Positions 18,568-27,449 of a DNA stretch of 64,000 nt are shown here, in pieces. The notes beneath the pieces were generated by a model. That model was not told where the DNA came from, searched no databases, and saw only the letters and a program-made list of their open reading frames with translations. The position numbers and the translations under genes were made by a program. The stretch is from Bifidobacterium erythrocebi. GTDB taxonomy: Bacteria > Actinomycetota > Actinomycetes > Actinomycetales > Bifidobacteriaceae. The stretch covers positions 62,001-126,000 of the forward strand of contig NZ_JAAIIF010000008.1 in assembly GCF_012932675.1 (NCBI RefSeq), read 5' to 3'. Each line of letters starts with the position of its first letter. Positions within the stretch are counted from its first letter, which is position 1.

Positions 18568-19203
18568 CTACAGGCGCACGCCCATGGACTCCAGGTTCCT
18601 GCGCGCCTGCTGCGCGTCGACGAACCGGAAGGCGTGGATGCCCACCTGCCGGGCGCCGGTCACGTTCTTCGCGGTATCGTCGAAGAACACGCACGAATCC
18701 GGCTTCAGCCTGAAACGCCGCAGCGCCAGCTCGTAGAAATCGGCGTTCGGCTTGAACTTCTTCTCCACGCCGGACACCACCGTGCCGTCCAATAGCCGTT
18801 CGAGCTGCGGGAACTTCTCGAAGGCGACATGGAACGTCTCGCACGACCAGTTCGTCAATCCCCATACGCCGTATCCGGCCTGGCGCAGATCGCTTAGCAG
18901 TTCCTCCATGCCGGGGATCATGCGGGGGAGCGCATCATCGTAGCGCGCGATGTAATCGGCGAAGATATCGGCGATTTCCTCCCCCTGCTCCCGCCTCACA
19001 TCGGGCAGCACCTGCTCCAGCAACTCGCCGTGATCCATACGATCCTCATAGTCGAAGAAACCGCACGGGTCGTCATCCGCGCAGATCCGGTCGACCAGTT
19101 CGGCCGGGTAGCGCCCCTCCAGGGCCGCGCGGCACTGCCAGTCCAGCACGACGCCGCAGAAATCGAAGATCACATCGGTAATGGGACGGGAAGCGGAAGC
19201 CAT
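18568..19203 (-). CDS. HAD-superfamily hydrolase, YihX-like
   Basis: A 211-residue HAD protein with an alpha-helical cap. Motif I reads FDFCGVVLDW: the nucleophile Asp is present, but the usual second Asp is a Cys. Related YihX-type enzymes also have a non-acid there (often Gly). Motif II is the Thr of GLTNWS, followed by a Lys in GVEKKFKPN. Motif III is CVFFDDTAKNV. It is probably a small-molecule phosphatase, with substrate unknown. It lies upstream of lysR in the same direction, 105 bases apart. Confidence 0.85.
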   Translation of the reverse strand: MASASRPITDVIFDFCGVVLDWQCRAALEGRYPAELVDRICADDDPCGFFDYEDRMDHGELLEQVLPDVRREQGEEIADIFADYIARYDDALPRMIPGMEELLSDLRQAGYGVWGLTNWSCETFHVAFEKFPQLERLLDGTVVSGVEKKFKPNADFYELALRRFRLKPDSCVFFDDTAKNVTGARQVGIHAFRFVDAQQARRNLESMGVRL

Positions 19204-19279
19204 GCGAACACCCTTCTGAACAATGGAACATCGGCACCGCCAGTGTACCGTACCCGTGCACGGCGAGAACGCTTCCGTC

Positions 19280-19324
19280 CCACATGTGGCAGGTTCATGC
19301 CGGCGCGTATAACAATACCGTTGT
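19280..19324. promoter_or_regulatory. Two palindromes in the HAD/MFS divergent intergenic region
   Basis: CCACATGTGG (19280-19289) is a perfect palindrome. ACAATACCGTTGT (19312-19324) is a second dyad and overlaps a -10-like TATAAC. They lie between divergently read genes and could be operators. Confidence 0.35.
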
Positions 19325-19391
19325 CATGAGGGCACGCCGGATGCGGGGCATCGCGACGGCGACGGCATGACCTGTTACCTGGGGAGGAACG

Positions 19392-20642
19392 ATGGGAATG
19401 GAACGGCTGCGTCTTGTCTCGAACCGCAGATCGACGGGAGTGTGGGCGGCACTGGTCTTCCTGGTCTCGCTGAACCTGCGACCCTCCATCGCCGCGGTCG
19501 GCCCCGTACTCGAACACATCGGTGCCGACTTCGGATGGGCGGGCGGGCTGCAGGGGCTCTTGGCCGCGATCCCGCTGCTGGCGTTCGCCGCGGTGAGCCC
19601 GCTGGTCTCCTTGCTGACTTCGCGGCTTGGCCTCGACTGCACGATTCTGCTTGCGCTCATCGCCATCGCAGTGGGTGACGTGATCCGCTCATTCACCGGC
19701 GGTGCCGGCATATGGGTCGGCACGGTGATATTCGCCTCGGCCATAGCGGTCGGCAACGTGCTGGTGCCCGTCATCGCCAAACGTGACTATGCGGACCATG
19801 TCGCCACGGCGACGGGCGTATACTCCGCATGCATCACGTGCGGCTCGGCGGTGGCCGGGCTCACGGCATCCGCCATGGCGCAGGCCTGGGGCGGATGGCG
19901 TCACGCGCTCGCGTTCTGGGCGATTCCCCCGCTTGCCGTGGCGGTGCTGTGGATCGTCAGGATGGCGCATTCGTGGCGCAAGGCAGTCGTTGAGACGTGC
20001 AATACGACCGGGTCGGCGCAGACGCTGGTGCTGGGTGAAGGCGGCGGACATGCCCGGCAGGGGTCGGCGGGGACCATGGCCGCATTGCTGCGCCGGCCGA
20101 TGACATGGTGGGTCACGCTGTTCATGGGCACCCAATCCTCGGCGTTCTACACCATGTCGAATTGGATGCCGAGCGTTTCCGAGCATGCGGGGTTCGGTGC
20201 CTCGGCGGCGGGCGTGCATCTGTTCGTCTTCCAGTTCACCGGCATCTTCTCCGGCCTGCTGATCCCCAGGCTCATGCAGATCCGTGGCAGTCAGGTCTGC
20301 GCGGCGCTGACGTCGAGCGTTCCCATGGTCGTTGCGGGTATCGGCATGCTGGCCTGCCCCTCGCTCATGCCGGTATGGGCGTTCGTCGGCGGCGTGGCGC
20401 AGGGCGCGTCGCTGGTGGTGGCGTTGGCCCTGATCGCCATGCGCGGCCGCAGTGCCGTGGAGACGGTGCTGCTGTCCGGTTTCGCCCAGTCGATCGGCTA
20501 CCTTATCGCCTCGGCCGGTCCGCTGCTGTTCGGCGCGTTGTATCAGGCGACCGGCGGCTATGTCGTGTCGTTGGGCGTGATGACCGCCGTCGCCTTGGTG
20601 CAGTGCGTGGCCGCCGTGCTGGCCGGTCGCGCCGGTCGGTGA
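19392..20642 (+). CDS. MFS transporter, CynX/NimT-like
   Basis: A 416-residue integral membrane protein with about 12 hydrophobic segments. The opening region FLVSLNLRPSIAAVGPVLEHI is the pattern of the CynX/NimT cyanate and nitroimidazole transporter branch of the major facilitator superfamily. The substrate here cannot be predicted. ATG 19392 follows GGGGAGGAAC. The gene ends 8 bases before the convergent NERD gene. The large intergenic region on its left may hold its operator. Confidence 0.85.
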   Translation: MGMERLRLVSNRRSTGVWAALVFLVSLNLRPSIAAVGPVLEHIGADFGWAGGLQGLLAAIPLLAFAAVSPLVSLLTSRLGLDCTILLALIAIAVGDVIRSFTGGAGIWVGTVIFASAIAVGNVLVPVIAKRDYADHVATATGVYSACITCGSAVAGLTASAMAQAWGGWRHALAFWAIPPLAVAVLWIVRMAHSWRKAVVETCNTTGSAQTLVLGEGGGHARQGSAGTMAALLRRPMTWWVTLFMGTQSSAFYTMSNWMPSVSEHAGFGASAAGVHLFVFQFTGIFSGLLIPRLMQIRGSQVCAALTSSVPMVVAGIGMLACPSLMPVWAFVGGVAQGASLVVALALIAMRGRSAVETVLLSGFAQSIGYLIASAGPLLFGALYQATGGYVVSLGVMTAVALVQCVAAVLAGRAGR

Positions 20643-20650
20643 GGATCTGT

Positions 20651-21646
20651 TCAGCGGTCCTGGTCCGCGGGTCGGCTGGCGCTCAGCGATTCGATGATCG
20701 CGGTCTTCGACTGGCAGATGAATTCGTCCAATTGCGGTTTGCGGTATTGGGCGAGGATGCCGGGCAATTCGTCGCGTGTGATGATGCGGGTCGGGTACGG
20801 CATGCCGCGCGTGCTCGACAGCAGTCTGCCGCGTCCGGTGATGCCGTCAAGGTCGATGCCGTCCCCGCAGAACACGATGAGCGAGACGAACCGGCCGATC
20901 GGAATCCCCGTGATATGCGCGAGCGCCTGGATATGCCGGATGTTCTCCATGATCGGATTGAACAGATCGGCGTCGGGGCGTGAGGGGTCCCGTCCGTTGC
21001 CCCAGCATGCACGCCAATGCGCGTCCTGCACGTCGCCCTCGATGCGTTCCTCCATGAGTTCCTTCTCATCGATGACGAATACGCCGTATGGCGAGACCAC
21101 GACGTGGTCGAGCATGGCGGTGGAGGCGTGGGCTGTCGTGGGGCCGGCGGTGTCGGCGATCACCACGTCGTCGATGACATGGTATTCGCCCGGCAGGCCG
21201 CGCAGTGTTTCGGCGACGCTGGATCCGGTCGATGCCAGGGAAGAGGTGGCTGCAGGATCGGTGCCTGCCGTTGCAACATGCTCCGCCGGCTGACGGCGGG
21301 TCTGCTGGTCGAGGCGCACGAACCCCGGCGGAAGCGGGGTGGGGGTGCGCAGCGACTGCGGCGGTATCGGCGCGTCGTCGCCCAGTGTGGGGCTTTCGCC
21401 CTGCGTGTATCCGTTCAGCAGATTCGCGGCGGTGTACGGGTCGTGCGCCGGCACGTCGTCATCCTCGTCCTCCCGTTCGCGCCCGGTAAGCCGGGCCGTC
21501 ATCAGGCCGATGGGCGAACGGTCGTCCCGCAGGCCGCGCCGCACTCGTTTGATCAGGCTTACGATTGCCGCCACGACTACGTATGCGAGCAGCAGTTCCG
21601 GCGAATAGTCGAGTATCGTGTACACGATGTTCGTCAAGATGTCCAT
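20651..21646 (-). CDS. NERD domain (nuclease-related) membrane-anchored protein
   Basis: A 331-residue protein with one N-terminal transmembrane segment (about 17-34) and a basic stop RVRRGLRDD. A Pro/Thr/Ala-rich linker follows, then a NERD domain at about 140-260: YHVIDDVVI, LDHVVVSPYGVFVIDEKE, then FNPIMENIRHIQALAHI. NERD domains resemble Holliday-junction resolvase-type nucleases and occur in DNA-processing proteins, but most have no proven function. The membrane anchor puts the domain in the cytoplasm by the positive-inside rule. Confidence 0.82.
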   Translation of the reverse strand: MDILTNIVYTILDYSPELLLAYVVVAAIVSLIKRVRRGLRDDRSPIGLMTARLTGREREDEDDDVPAHDPYTAANLLNGYTQGESPTLGDDAPIPPQSLRTPTPLPPGFVRLDQQTRRQPAEHVATAGTDPAATSSLASTGSSVAETLRGLPGEYHVIDDVVIADTAGPTTAHASTAMLDHVVVSPYGVFVIDEKELMEERIEGDVQDAHWRACWGNGRDPSRPDADLFNPIMENIRHIQALAHITGIPIGRFVSLIVFCGDGIDLDGITGRGRLLSSTRGMPYPTRIITRDELPGILAQYRKPQLDEFICQSKTAIIESLSASRPADQDR

Positions 21647-21745
21647 CCGATGATCTTCCCTCTGATACCGTCAGCATTGACTACGTTTTCATCACTGATT
21701 ACGTTTGCACAACCTTGTTCAGTATACAGGGGAAAATACGAGAAA

Positions 21746-21776
21746 GGGCGGCATCGGCGGGATGCCGACGTCGCCC
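21746..21776 (-). terminator. Hairpin after the AEC transporter gene
   Basis: GGGCG...TCGGC pairs with GCCGA...CGCCC around a 3-base internal mismatch, immediately downstream (in minus-strand sense) of the transporter gene. Confidence 0.45.
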
Positions 21777-21783
21777 CGAAGAC

Positions 21784-22761
21784 TCAGAACGTCAGATACG
21801 ATACGGCCGGCAGCGTGAACAGGCTCGCCACGGTGGTGGCCAGCACCAGTCCCACCGCGTATTCGGGCATGTTATGCTCGCGTTCCGAGAACATGACGAT
21901 GGCGCTCATGGTCGGCAGCCCCGCGATGATCGTCATCATGTCCGCCATGCTGCGCGGGATCGCCCCCAGGCCGAGCATCGGCGGCACGGCGACGAGCAGC
22001 GCATGGAACGCGATGGGGAAGAGCACCATCTTGACCACGATGCCCACGTACAGTTCGTACCGTTTCAGCACGCCGGCCCAGTCGCGCAGCACGAACAGGC
22101 CGCCGAGGTAGATCATCGACAACGGCGTGGAGATCGCGCCCAGCGAATGCAGGGGAGCGATCACCGCCTGCGGTACCGGGATGCCGATGAGCACGATCGC
22201 GATCGCGAGGATCACCGCCACCAGCGCGGGGCTCAGCATGCCGAGAATCCTCGACCCCAGCGTCTTCGCCGGATGCTCGTCCATATACGTCTGCCGGTTC
22301 GACTTCGGCTTGGTGATCCACACTCCGTAGGTCCAGAAGAAGAACTGGTCGGTCAGCGACATCAACGCGAAATACAATGCGCCCTGCTTGGGAAACAATG
22401 CCAGGATCAGCGGCAAGCCGATGAACCCGGCATTGCCGAAGATGAACGCGCCCTGGAACATGCGCCCGCGCTCGCCCGGCAGACGGAGCATCTTCGCCAG
22501 CAGCCACATCGCTACGATGAGCAGCGCGTACAGCGCGATCGTGATGCCGATGACCGCGGCGGAGCCGAACAGGTCCTCGCGCGTGGTGCCGGACACGGCG
22601 TTGGAGAACACCAGCATCGGAATGCCCACGTTCAGGATCAGACGGCACACCCCCTGCAGGGAGTCCTCGTTCAAAAGCTTCGTCCTGACGCACACCACGC
22701 CCACGACCAGCATGACGCCCATGCCGATGAGCTGGTTCAGGACCACGGAAAACTGTTGCAT
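21784..22761 (-). CDS. AEC (auxin efflux carrier) family transporter
   Basis: A 325-residue membrane protein with about ten hydrophobic segments in two halves, beginning QQFSVVLNQLIGMGVMLVVG. Features such as LNEDSLQGVCRLILNVGIP and FGNAGFIGLPL are typical of AEC carriers, which in lactic and bifid bacteria often export malate or other organic anions. The start chosen is ATG 22761, which is preceded on the minus strand by AGAGGTGGG; an upstream in-frame ATG at 22785 is less well placed. The substrate is unknown. Confidence 0.85.
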   Translation of the reverse strand: MQQFSVVLNQLIGMGVMLVVGVVCVRTKLLNEDSLQGVCRLILNVGIPMLVFSNAVSGTTREDLFGSAAVIGITIALYALLIVAMWLLAKMLRLPGERGRMFQGAFIFGNAGFIGLPLILALFPKQGALYFALMSLTDQFFFWTYGVWITKPKSNRQTYMDEHPAKTLGSRILGMLSPALVAVILAIAIVLIGIPVPQAVIAPLHSLGAISTPLSMIYLGGLFVLRDWAGVLKRYELYVGIVVKMVLFPIAFHALLVAVPPMLGLGAIPRSMADMMTIIAGLPTMSAIVMFSEREHNMPEYAVGLVLATTVASLFTLPAVSYLTF

Positions 22762-22843
22762 GCACCCACCTCTCTTGTCAGGCATCCAACATAAGAAGCG
22801 GGCAGGAAAACGGCCGGCGGTGCGTGCACGGGGTGGCGATGAT

Positions 22844-24631
22844 CTAGCGGATCAGTTCGTCGAAGGCCTGGGGGATGGCGGCGATGACATCCGTGGCGAT
22901 GATCGGATGGCCAAGCGACGAGAACGTGCGCTTCTCGGCATGCCCGTAGAGTTCGGGCCTGTTCCATCCACGCTGCTCCGATTCGGAGGCGTCGGCCCCC
23001 GCCAAGCCGTGCAGGTATGCCGCGGCCGCGGCGATTTCGGGCATGCGAGCCGGGTCCGCTACCGGCAGATCGCCCTGCTGCGCAAGCAACGCCCCCAACA
23101 GGGCGGCCAGCACGTCACCCGATCCGGCCGTCGCCATCCAGGCCGGAGCACGCCCGGAAAGCATGATGCGATCCCGTCCCTCGCCGTCCGTACCGACCAC
23201 GATGGTGACGGCGCCCTTCAACAGCACGGTCGCGCCGGTCAGCGTGTGCGCCAGCGTCGCATACCGCAATGGCTCCGCCTGGATATCCCGTGCGGTCAGC
23301 GACAGTTCGGACTCGCCGCGCAGACGGTTCAGCAGCGTCGCCAGCTCGCCGGCATGAGGAGTGACGACCACCTGCGCCGGCACATGCGCGGGCAGCAGAT
23401 CCAAGGCTCCGGCATCCACCACGATCGGCGGCATGGCGCGCGCCTCATCGTCGCGCCGCGCACCGTCATCGGTCTCGCCGTCGGCCAACGCGTAATGCTT
23501 GAGCAGTGCCGCGATGGTCTCACGCTGGATATCCTCGCCGCCCGTCCCGTCACCGCCGCACGGCACGCCGGAGCCAACGACCCAGGACTGGACATGCCCC
23601 TTGCCCAGTACCGCCTCCGGCACGGCGTCAAGCACCATGTTCTGCGTGCGCTGGGGACCCATGTAGCGGATCATGCCCACATTGGACCGTGCCGCCGCCC
23701 TGGCCGTCAGCACCGCGGCCCCCGGGTAGCGCGTGGAACCGGTCACCAGGCCGACCACGCCACGCGAATACTTGCCGTCCTCGAAGCGCGGCAGACGAAT
23801 CGACTCGGATACGAAATCGCTGTCCGTCATCTCGACCGTCGGATCCGGCTCGTCAATATCGAACCCGAAATCGACCAGCACGAGCCTGCCGCAGGCATAG
23901 GATGCCGGGGGCACCATAGCGCACGGCTTTATCGCGCCGAACGTCACCGTCGCATCGGCGGGGATATACGCGCCCGGAAGGGTGCCGTCGTTCACGCCCA
24001 CGCCGGATGGCGTGTCGACGGCCACGACCAGCGGCAGATCGCCGGAAGGCTCGTTATGGGGAAGGGCCGGACGGTCAGGCAGCCGCGACGTCTCGCCCAG
24101 AGAGGCGGCAAGCGTGCCCGGAATGCCCCGCAGCGCGCCATTGACACCGATACCGGTCATCGCGTCAAGCACCACATGCGAACCGCGCGCATACTCGACG
24201 GCGGCCTGCAGGCGCTCGCCGGCCTCGCCCGCGGAGAAGCCCGTGGCACAACCGGGAATATCGGCGTTCGGATCAAGCACCAGCACACGCCCGCCGGCGT
24301 GGACGAACGCGGCGAACGCGGCATCATGCAGGGAACGCCCCACGGCGATGGCGGTGACCTGCGCACCCTCCTGGGCAAGCATGGCCCCCGCATACAGGCC
24401 GTCGCCGCCATTATCCCCGGCGCCGGCCAGCACGGCGATACGCGAATCCTCCACGGCAAGACCCTCATCGTCGAGCAGCTTCATCGTCACCCTTGCCGTG
24501 GCAGAAGCGGCCATACGCATCAACGGCACGCCATCGTCCAACAGCGGACGCTCCATATCGCGCACGGTATCGGAATCATAGGCGCTGTACAACAGCATCT
24601 GCAGGCGGTCGGCATCATTGGCGGTGTCCAT
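22844..24631 (-). CDS. nnr: Bifunctional NAD(P)H-hydrate repair enzyme (epimerase plus dehydratase)
   Basis: About 595 residues with two fused domains. The N-terminal YjeF_N part (about 10-240) is the NAD(P)HX epimerase, with AGAGDNGGDGLYAGAMLA and DAMTGIGVNG. The C-terminal ribokinase-like part (about 275-595) is the ADP/ATP-dependent NAD(P)HX dehydratase, with VTPHAGELATLL and the anion-hole motif AGSGDVLAALLG. Together they restore damaged hydrated NADH/NADPH. The frame is open further upstream to 24841, but ATG 24631 has an AAGGGG ribosome site and starts at the conserved region. Confidence 0.93.
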   Translation of the reverse strand: MDTANDADRLQMLLYSAYDSDTVRDMERPLLDDGVPLMRMAASATARVTMKLLDDEGLAVEDSRIAVLAGAGDNGGDGLYAGAMLAQEGAQVTAIAVGRSLHDAAFAAFVHAGGRVLVLDPNADIPGCATGFSAGEAGERLQAAVEYARGSHVVLDAMTGIGVNGALRGIPGTLAASLGETSRLPDRPALPHNEPSGDLPLVVAVDTPSGVGVNDGTLPGAYIPADATVTFGAIKPCAMVPPASYACGRLVLVDFGFDIDEPDPTVEMTDSDFVSESIRLPRFEDGKYSRGVVGLVTGSTRYPGAAVLTARAAARSNVGMIRYMGPQRTQNMVLDAVPEAVLGKGHVQSWVVGSGVPCGGDGTGGEDIQRETIAALLKHYALADGETDDGARRDDEARAMPPIVVDAGALDLLPAHVPAQVVVTPHAGELATLLNRLRGESELSLTARDIQAEPLRYATLAHTLTGATVLLKGAVTIVVGTDGEGRDRIMLSGRAPAWMATAGSGDVLAALLGALLAQQGDLPVADPARMPEIAAAAAYLHGLAGADASESEQRGWNRPELYGHAEKRTFSSLGHPIIATDVIAAIPQAFDELIR

Positions 24632-24850
24632 GGAACCCCTTCCCTGATAAGACGAATACAACAACCACTCTAGTACGCTGGCCTGCGTGCACGATGGCGC
24701 AATCCGATGACAGGACACAAGAAACGGCCCGTGCGGCAACGCCGGAAAACCAGCATCGCCGCACGGGCCGATCCGAATAGGCGGCCACGCGCACCCCAAT
24801 CCCATAGGGGGAGAGCTATACGTTGGACGAATACCGTCCACAGGCCGGAA

Positions 24851-25972
24851 TCACTCGCCCCAGACATCCTTCGCAATGGACTGCACGAGCGCGATCTTCG
24901 CCCACTGCTGATCCTCGGTCAGCTTATTGCCCTCCTCGGTGGAAGCGAAACCGCACTGGGTGGACAGGCACAGACGATCCAACGGCACATACTTGGAAGC
25001 CTCCTCGATACGCGCCTTGATGGTATCGGCATCCTCAAGCTCGGGCTTCTTGGAAGTGATCAGACCAAGCACGACCTTCTTATCACCGGACACCTCGGCC
25101 AACGGGGCGAAATCACCGGAACGATCATCATCGAACTCCAGATAATAGGCGTTCACGTTCTCCTCGCCGAACAGCTTGGCCGCAACCGGCGCATAACCGC
25201 CCGAAGACAGCCAAGTGGAATGGAAATTACCACGGCAGACGTGCGTATTGATCGCCAGATCGGCAGGCTGATCCGCAATCACCGCGTTGATCACATCAAG
25301 ATTCTCCTGCTGCAGGCGCAGCGCATCCTCATCGCTCCAGCCCAGGCGCTCGCGGACGCTCCTGTCGCACAGACGGGTCCAGGTGCAGTCGTCGAACTGC
25401 ACGTTGCGGCAGCCGGCGGCATACAGGTCGGCGATCACCTGACGGTAGGCGGCCACGATGTCGGCGGTCAGCTCGTCGTCGCTGGCGTAGAACTCGTCAT
25501 ACGGGTAGGCGGCCTTGTTGCCGGTGAGCACGAAGCGGGTCTGCGCGGGGGACGGCATGGTCTGACGGGCCACGGTGTTCTCGTCCTCGAACTGCTTGAC
25601 GAACTTGAAATGCTCCACGAACGGATGGTTCTCGCCGTTGATCCTGCCGGTCACCGTGGCGGTGTCGGCCGGGGTGACCTCGTCATGGAATGCGACACGA
25701 TGCGCGGCGGCGGCGTGGTCCACGCCGTTGAAGCCCCACATGAAATCGAAATGCCACCAGCCGCGGCGGAACTCGCCATCGGTGATGACATGCAGGCCGG
25801 CGGCCTTCTGCTTGGCCACAAGCTCGGTGATAAGCCTGTCCTCGACGGCCTTCAACGCGGCGGCATCGATGGTGCCGGCGGCGAAATCGGCGCGTGCCTG
25901 CTTGAGCTCGGCCGGGCGAAGATAGGATCCGACCACATCGGCGCGGAACGGCGCATTATGCGAAAATGCCAT
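24851..25972 (-). CDS. MetE-like (YxjG/YxjH-type) methionine synthase domain protein
   Basis: A 373-residue single-barrel protein homologous to the catalytic half of MetE. It begins with FRADVVGSYLRPAELKQAR, the start of the YxjG/YxjH group. Zinc ligand motifs remain: THVCRGN (His and Cys) and a C-terminal Cys in STQCGFAS. Such proteins lack the folate-binding N-terminal half; related core enzymes use other methyl donors, so the donor here is open. Its promoter region has an 18-bp palindrome (25997-26014). Full-length metE is also in the window. Confidence 0.88.
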   Translation of the reverse strand: MAFSHNAPFRADVVGSYLRPAELKQARADFAAGTIDAAALKAVEDRLITELVAKQKAAGLHVITDGEFRRGWWHFDFMWGFNGVDHAAAAHRVAFHDEVTPADTATVTGRINGENHPFVEHFKFVKQFEDENTVARQTMPSPAQTRFVLTGNKAAYPYDEFYASDDELTADIVAAYRQVIADLYAAGCRNVQFDDCTWTRLCDRSVRERLGWSDEDALRLQQENLDVINAVIADQPADLAINTHVCRGNFHSTWLSSGGYAPVAAKLFGEENVNAYYLEFDDDRSGDFAPLAEVSGDKKVVLGLITSKKPELEDADTIKARIEEASKYVPLDRLCLSTQCGFASTEEGNKLTEDQQWAKIALVQSIAKDVWGE

Positions 25973-25996
25973 GTTTGTTCTCCTTCGACATTCGAT

Positions 25997-26014
25997 AGTG
26001 ACCTTGCGGTCACT
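25997..26014. promoter_or_regulatory. Palindromic operator candidate before the MetE-like gene
   Basis: AGTGACC TTGC GGTCACT is a perfect 7+7 palindrome 25 bp upstream of the start of the MetE-like gene, in the right place for a repressor site. The regulator is unknown. Confidence 0.5.
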
Positions 26015-26147
26015 GGCAAAACCAACAGCAGACTACCCGAAGCCCACGAAACCCGTGCAACCGCCACCTGCACGCCGCCGTCCGCCGATACCGGGACCTG
26101 CCTATACTGAGCTGCGGTCAAACGAACCACACACAAGGTGCACACGA

Positions 26148-26576
26148 ATGAGCGGCAACGAACACGAACAACACACAGACGACAACGGCCATGAGCAACG
26201 GCAGAAGCCACAACGCAGAACACTGCTGCCATACCTCATGGTCTCCGCCACACAGACACTGGTCGAATTCGGATCGTTCACCATCCTGCACCTGATCTCG
26301 GTGCCATCCGCCGCAGCCAACGCCGTCGCCATCGTGCTGTCCGCGTCATACAACTTCCTCATGAACCGCAACGTGACCTTCAAATCATCCAGCAACTTCA
26401 CACGCAGCGTCGCACTGTTCATCGCACTATGGCTATGGAACTACCTCTTCGGCTCGACCATGCTCACCTGGCTGCCGAAAACCCTCGAATGGAACCCCAT
26501 CCTCGTGAAATTCCTCACCATGGGCTGCCAATTCGCATGGGGCTACCCGCTATGCAAACACGTCATCTTCCGCTAA
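26148..26576 (+). CDS. GtrA family membrane protein
   Basis: A 142-residue protein with a hydrophilic, Gln/His-rich first 25 residues and four predicted transmembrane segments. The sequence FLMNRNVTFK after the second segment is the GtrA signature. GtrA-like proteins are thought to move lipid-linked sugars (such as undecaprenyl-phosphate-glucose) across the membrane for surface glycan modification. The frame extends upstream, but ATG 26148 follows CAAGGTG and gives the family length. No glycosyltransferase is adjacent. The SGNH hydrolase downstream could act on the same glycan (inference). Confidence 0.85.
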   Translation: MSGNEHEQHTDDNGHEQRQKPQRRTLLPYLMVSATQTLVEFGSFTILHLISVPSAAANAVAIVLSASYNFLMNRNVTFKSSSNFTRSVALFIALWLWNYLFGSTMLTWLPKTLEWNPILVKFLTMGCQFAWGYPLCKHVIFR

Positions 26577-26664
26577 CAGCCGTAGCCAAGCCAACACACG
26601 ACCCCACACAACGACCCGAACGCCCACACGGCACAACAACAGCAACCAGCAGAAAGAAGGGAAC

Positions 26665-27375
26665 ATGAACATCCTGGCACTCGCCGAAGCATGGTGGGCC
26701 CAGCACGCCATCCACCTCGACCCCGAACCCGAAGGCGAACGAACCGGCACCATAAACGCCACCGACAGCCAAACACAACCACTACGCCTCATCACCGTCG
26801 GCGACTCCATGATCGCCGGATGCGGCGTAGACAACCAATCCCACGGATTCACCCCGGACATGGCAACCGAATTCTCACGCATCCTCGACAAACCCATCAC
26901 CTGGGAAGCGCACGGCAAACTCGGCGCCACCATGAGACGAGTACGCTACCGGCTCCTGCCCGAAATCAACGGCACCGCCGACCTACTGATCATCTGCGCC
27001 GGATCCAACGACCTCATGGCCAGACGAACCCCACAGGAATGGGAAAACGACCTCACCGCCACAATCAACGAGGCCAAAGCCATCAGCAACAACATCATCG
27101 TATTCAGCGCGGCGCAACTCTACCGCAGCCCATCCCTCGGAGCCAGCCTACGCAAAGTCATCGAAGGCATGACCAACCAACAAACCGCCATCAGCACAAC
27201 CGTCTGCGACAAGAACAACGTACTCTTCCTCGACATGACCCACGAAGACGTACACGCCGACCAGAAACGCTTCTACGCCCACGACCGATTCCACCCCAGC
27301 GACTACGGCTACCAATACATGGCCAAACGCATCGGCGAACTCACCGAACCATGGCTCAAAGCACACCTAGGCTGA
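26665..27375 (+). CDS. SGNH/GDSL-type hydrolase
   Basis: A 236-residue esterase-like protein of the SGNH fold. Block I is VGDSMIAG with nucleophile Ser48. Block III is GSND at 113-116. Block V is DRFH with Asp207 and His210. All catalytic positions are therefore present. No signal peptide is evident, so it is probably cytosolic. The substrate is unknown; deacetylation of sugars or lipids is common for the fold. ATG 26665 follows GAAAGAAGGG. Its plus strand has many more C than G, which is unusual for a gene read in this direction here. Confidence 0.85.
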   Translation: MNILALAEAWWAQHAIHLDPEPEGERTGTINATDSQTQPLRLITVGDSMIAGCGVDNQSHGFTPDMATEFSRILDKPITWEAHGKLGATMRRVRYRLLPEINGTADLLIICAGSNDLMARRTPQEWENDLTATINEAKAISNNIIVFSAAQLYRSPSLGASLRKVIEGMTNQQTAISTTVCDKNNVLFLDMTHEDVHADQKRFYAHDRFHPSDYGYQYMAKRIGELTEPWLKAHLG

Positions 27376-27410
27376 CAGACCTCAAACCACACGACACGCA
27401 ACACACCGAC

Positions 27411-27449
27411 ACTGGACTTCAAGCACTCGAAGTTCATAGAGTGCGAACC
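27411..27449 (+). promoter_or_regulatory. MerR-type promoter/operator, probably leaderless
   Basis: The dyad ACTTC AAGCACTC GAAGT (27416-27433) lies just before a -10-like CATAGAGT (27435-27442), the layout of MerR-activated promoters. The expected start of transcription falls at about 27448-27450, on the merR ATG, and no ribosome-binding site precedes that ATG. Confidence 0.55.
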
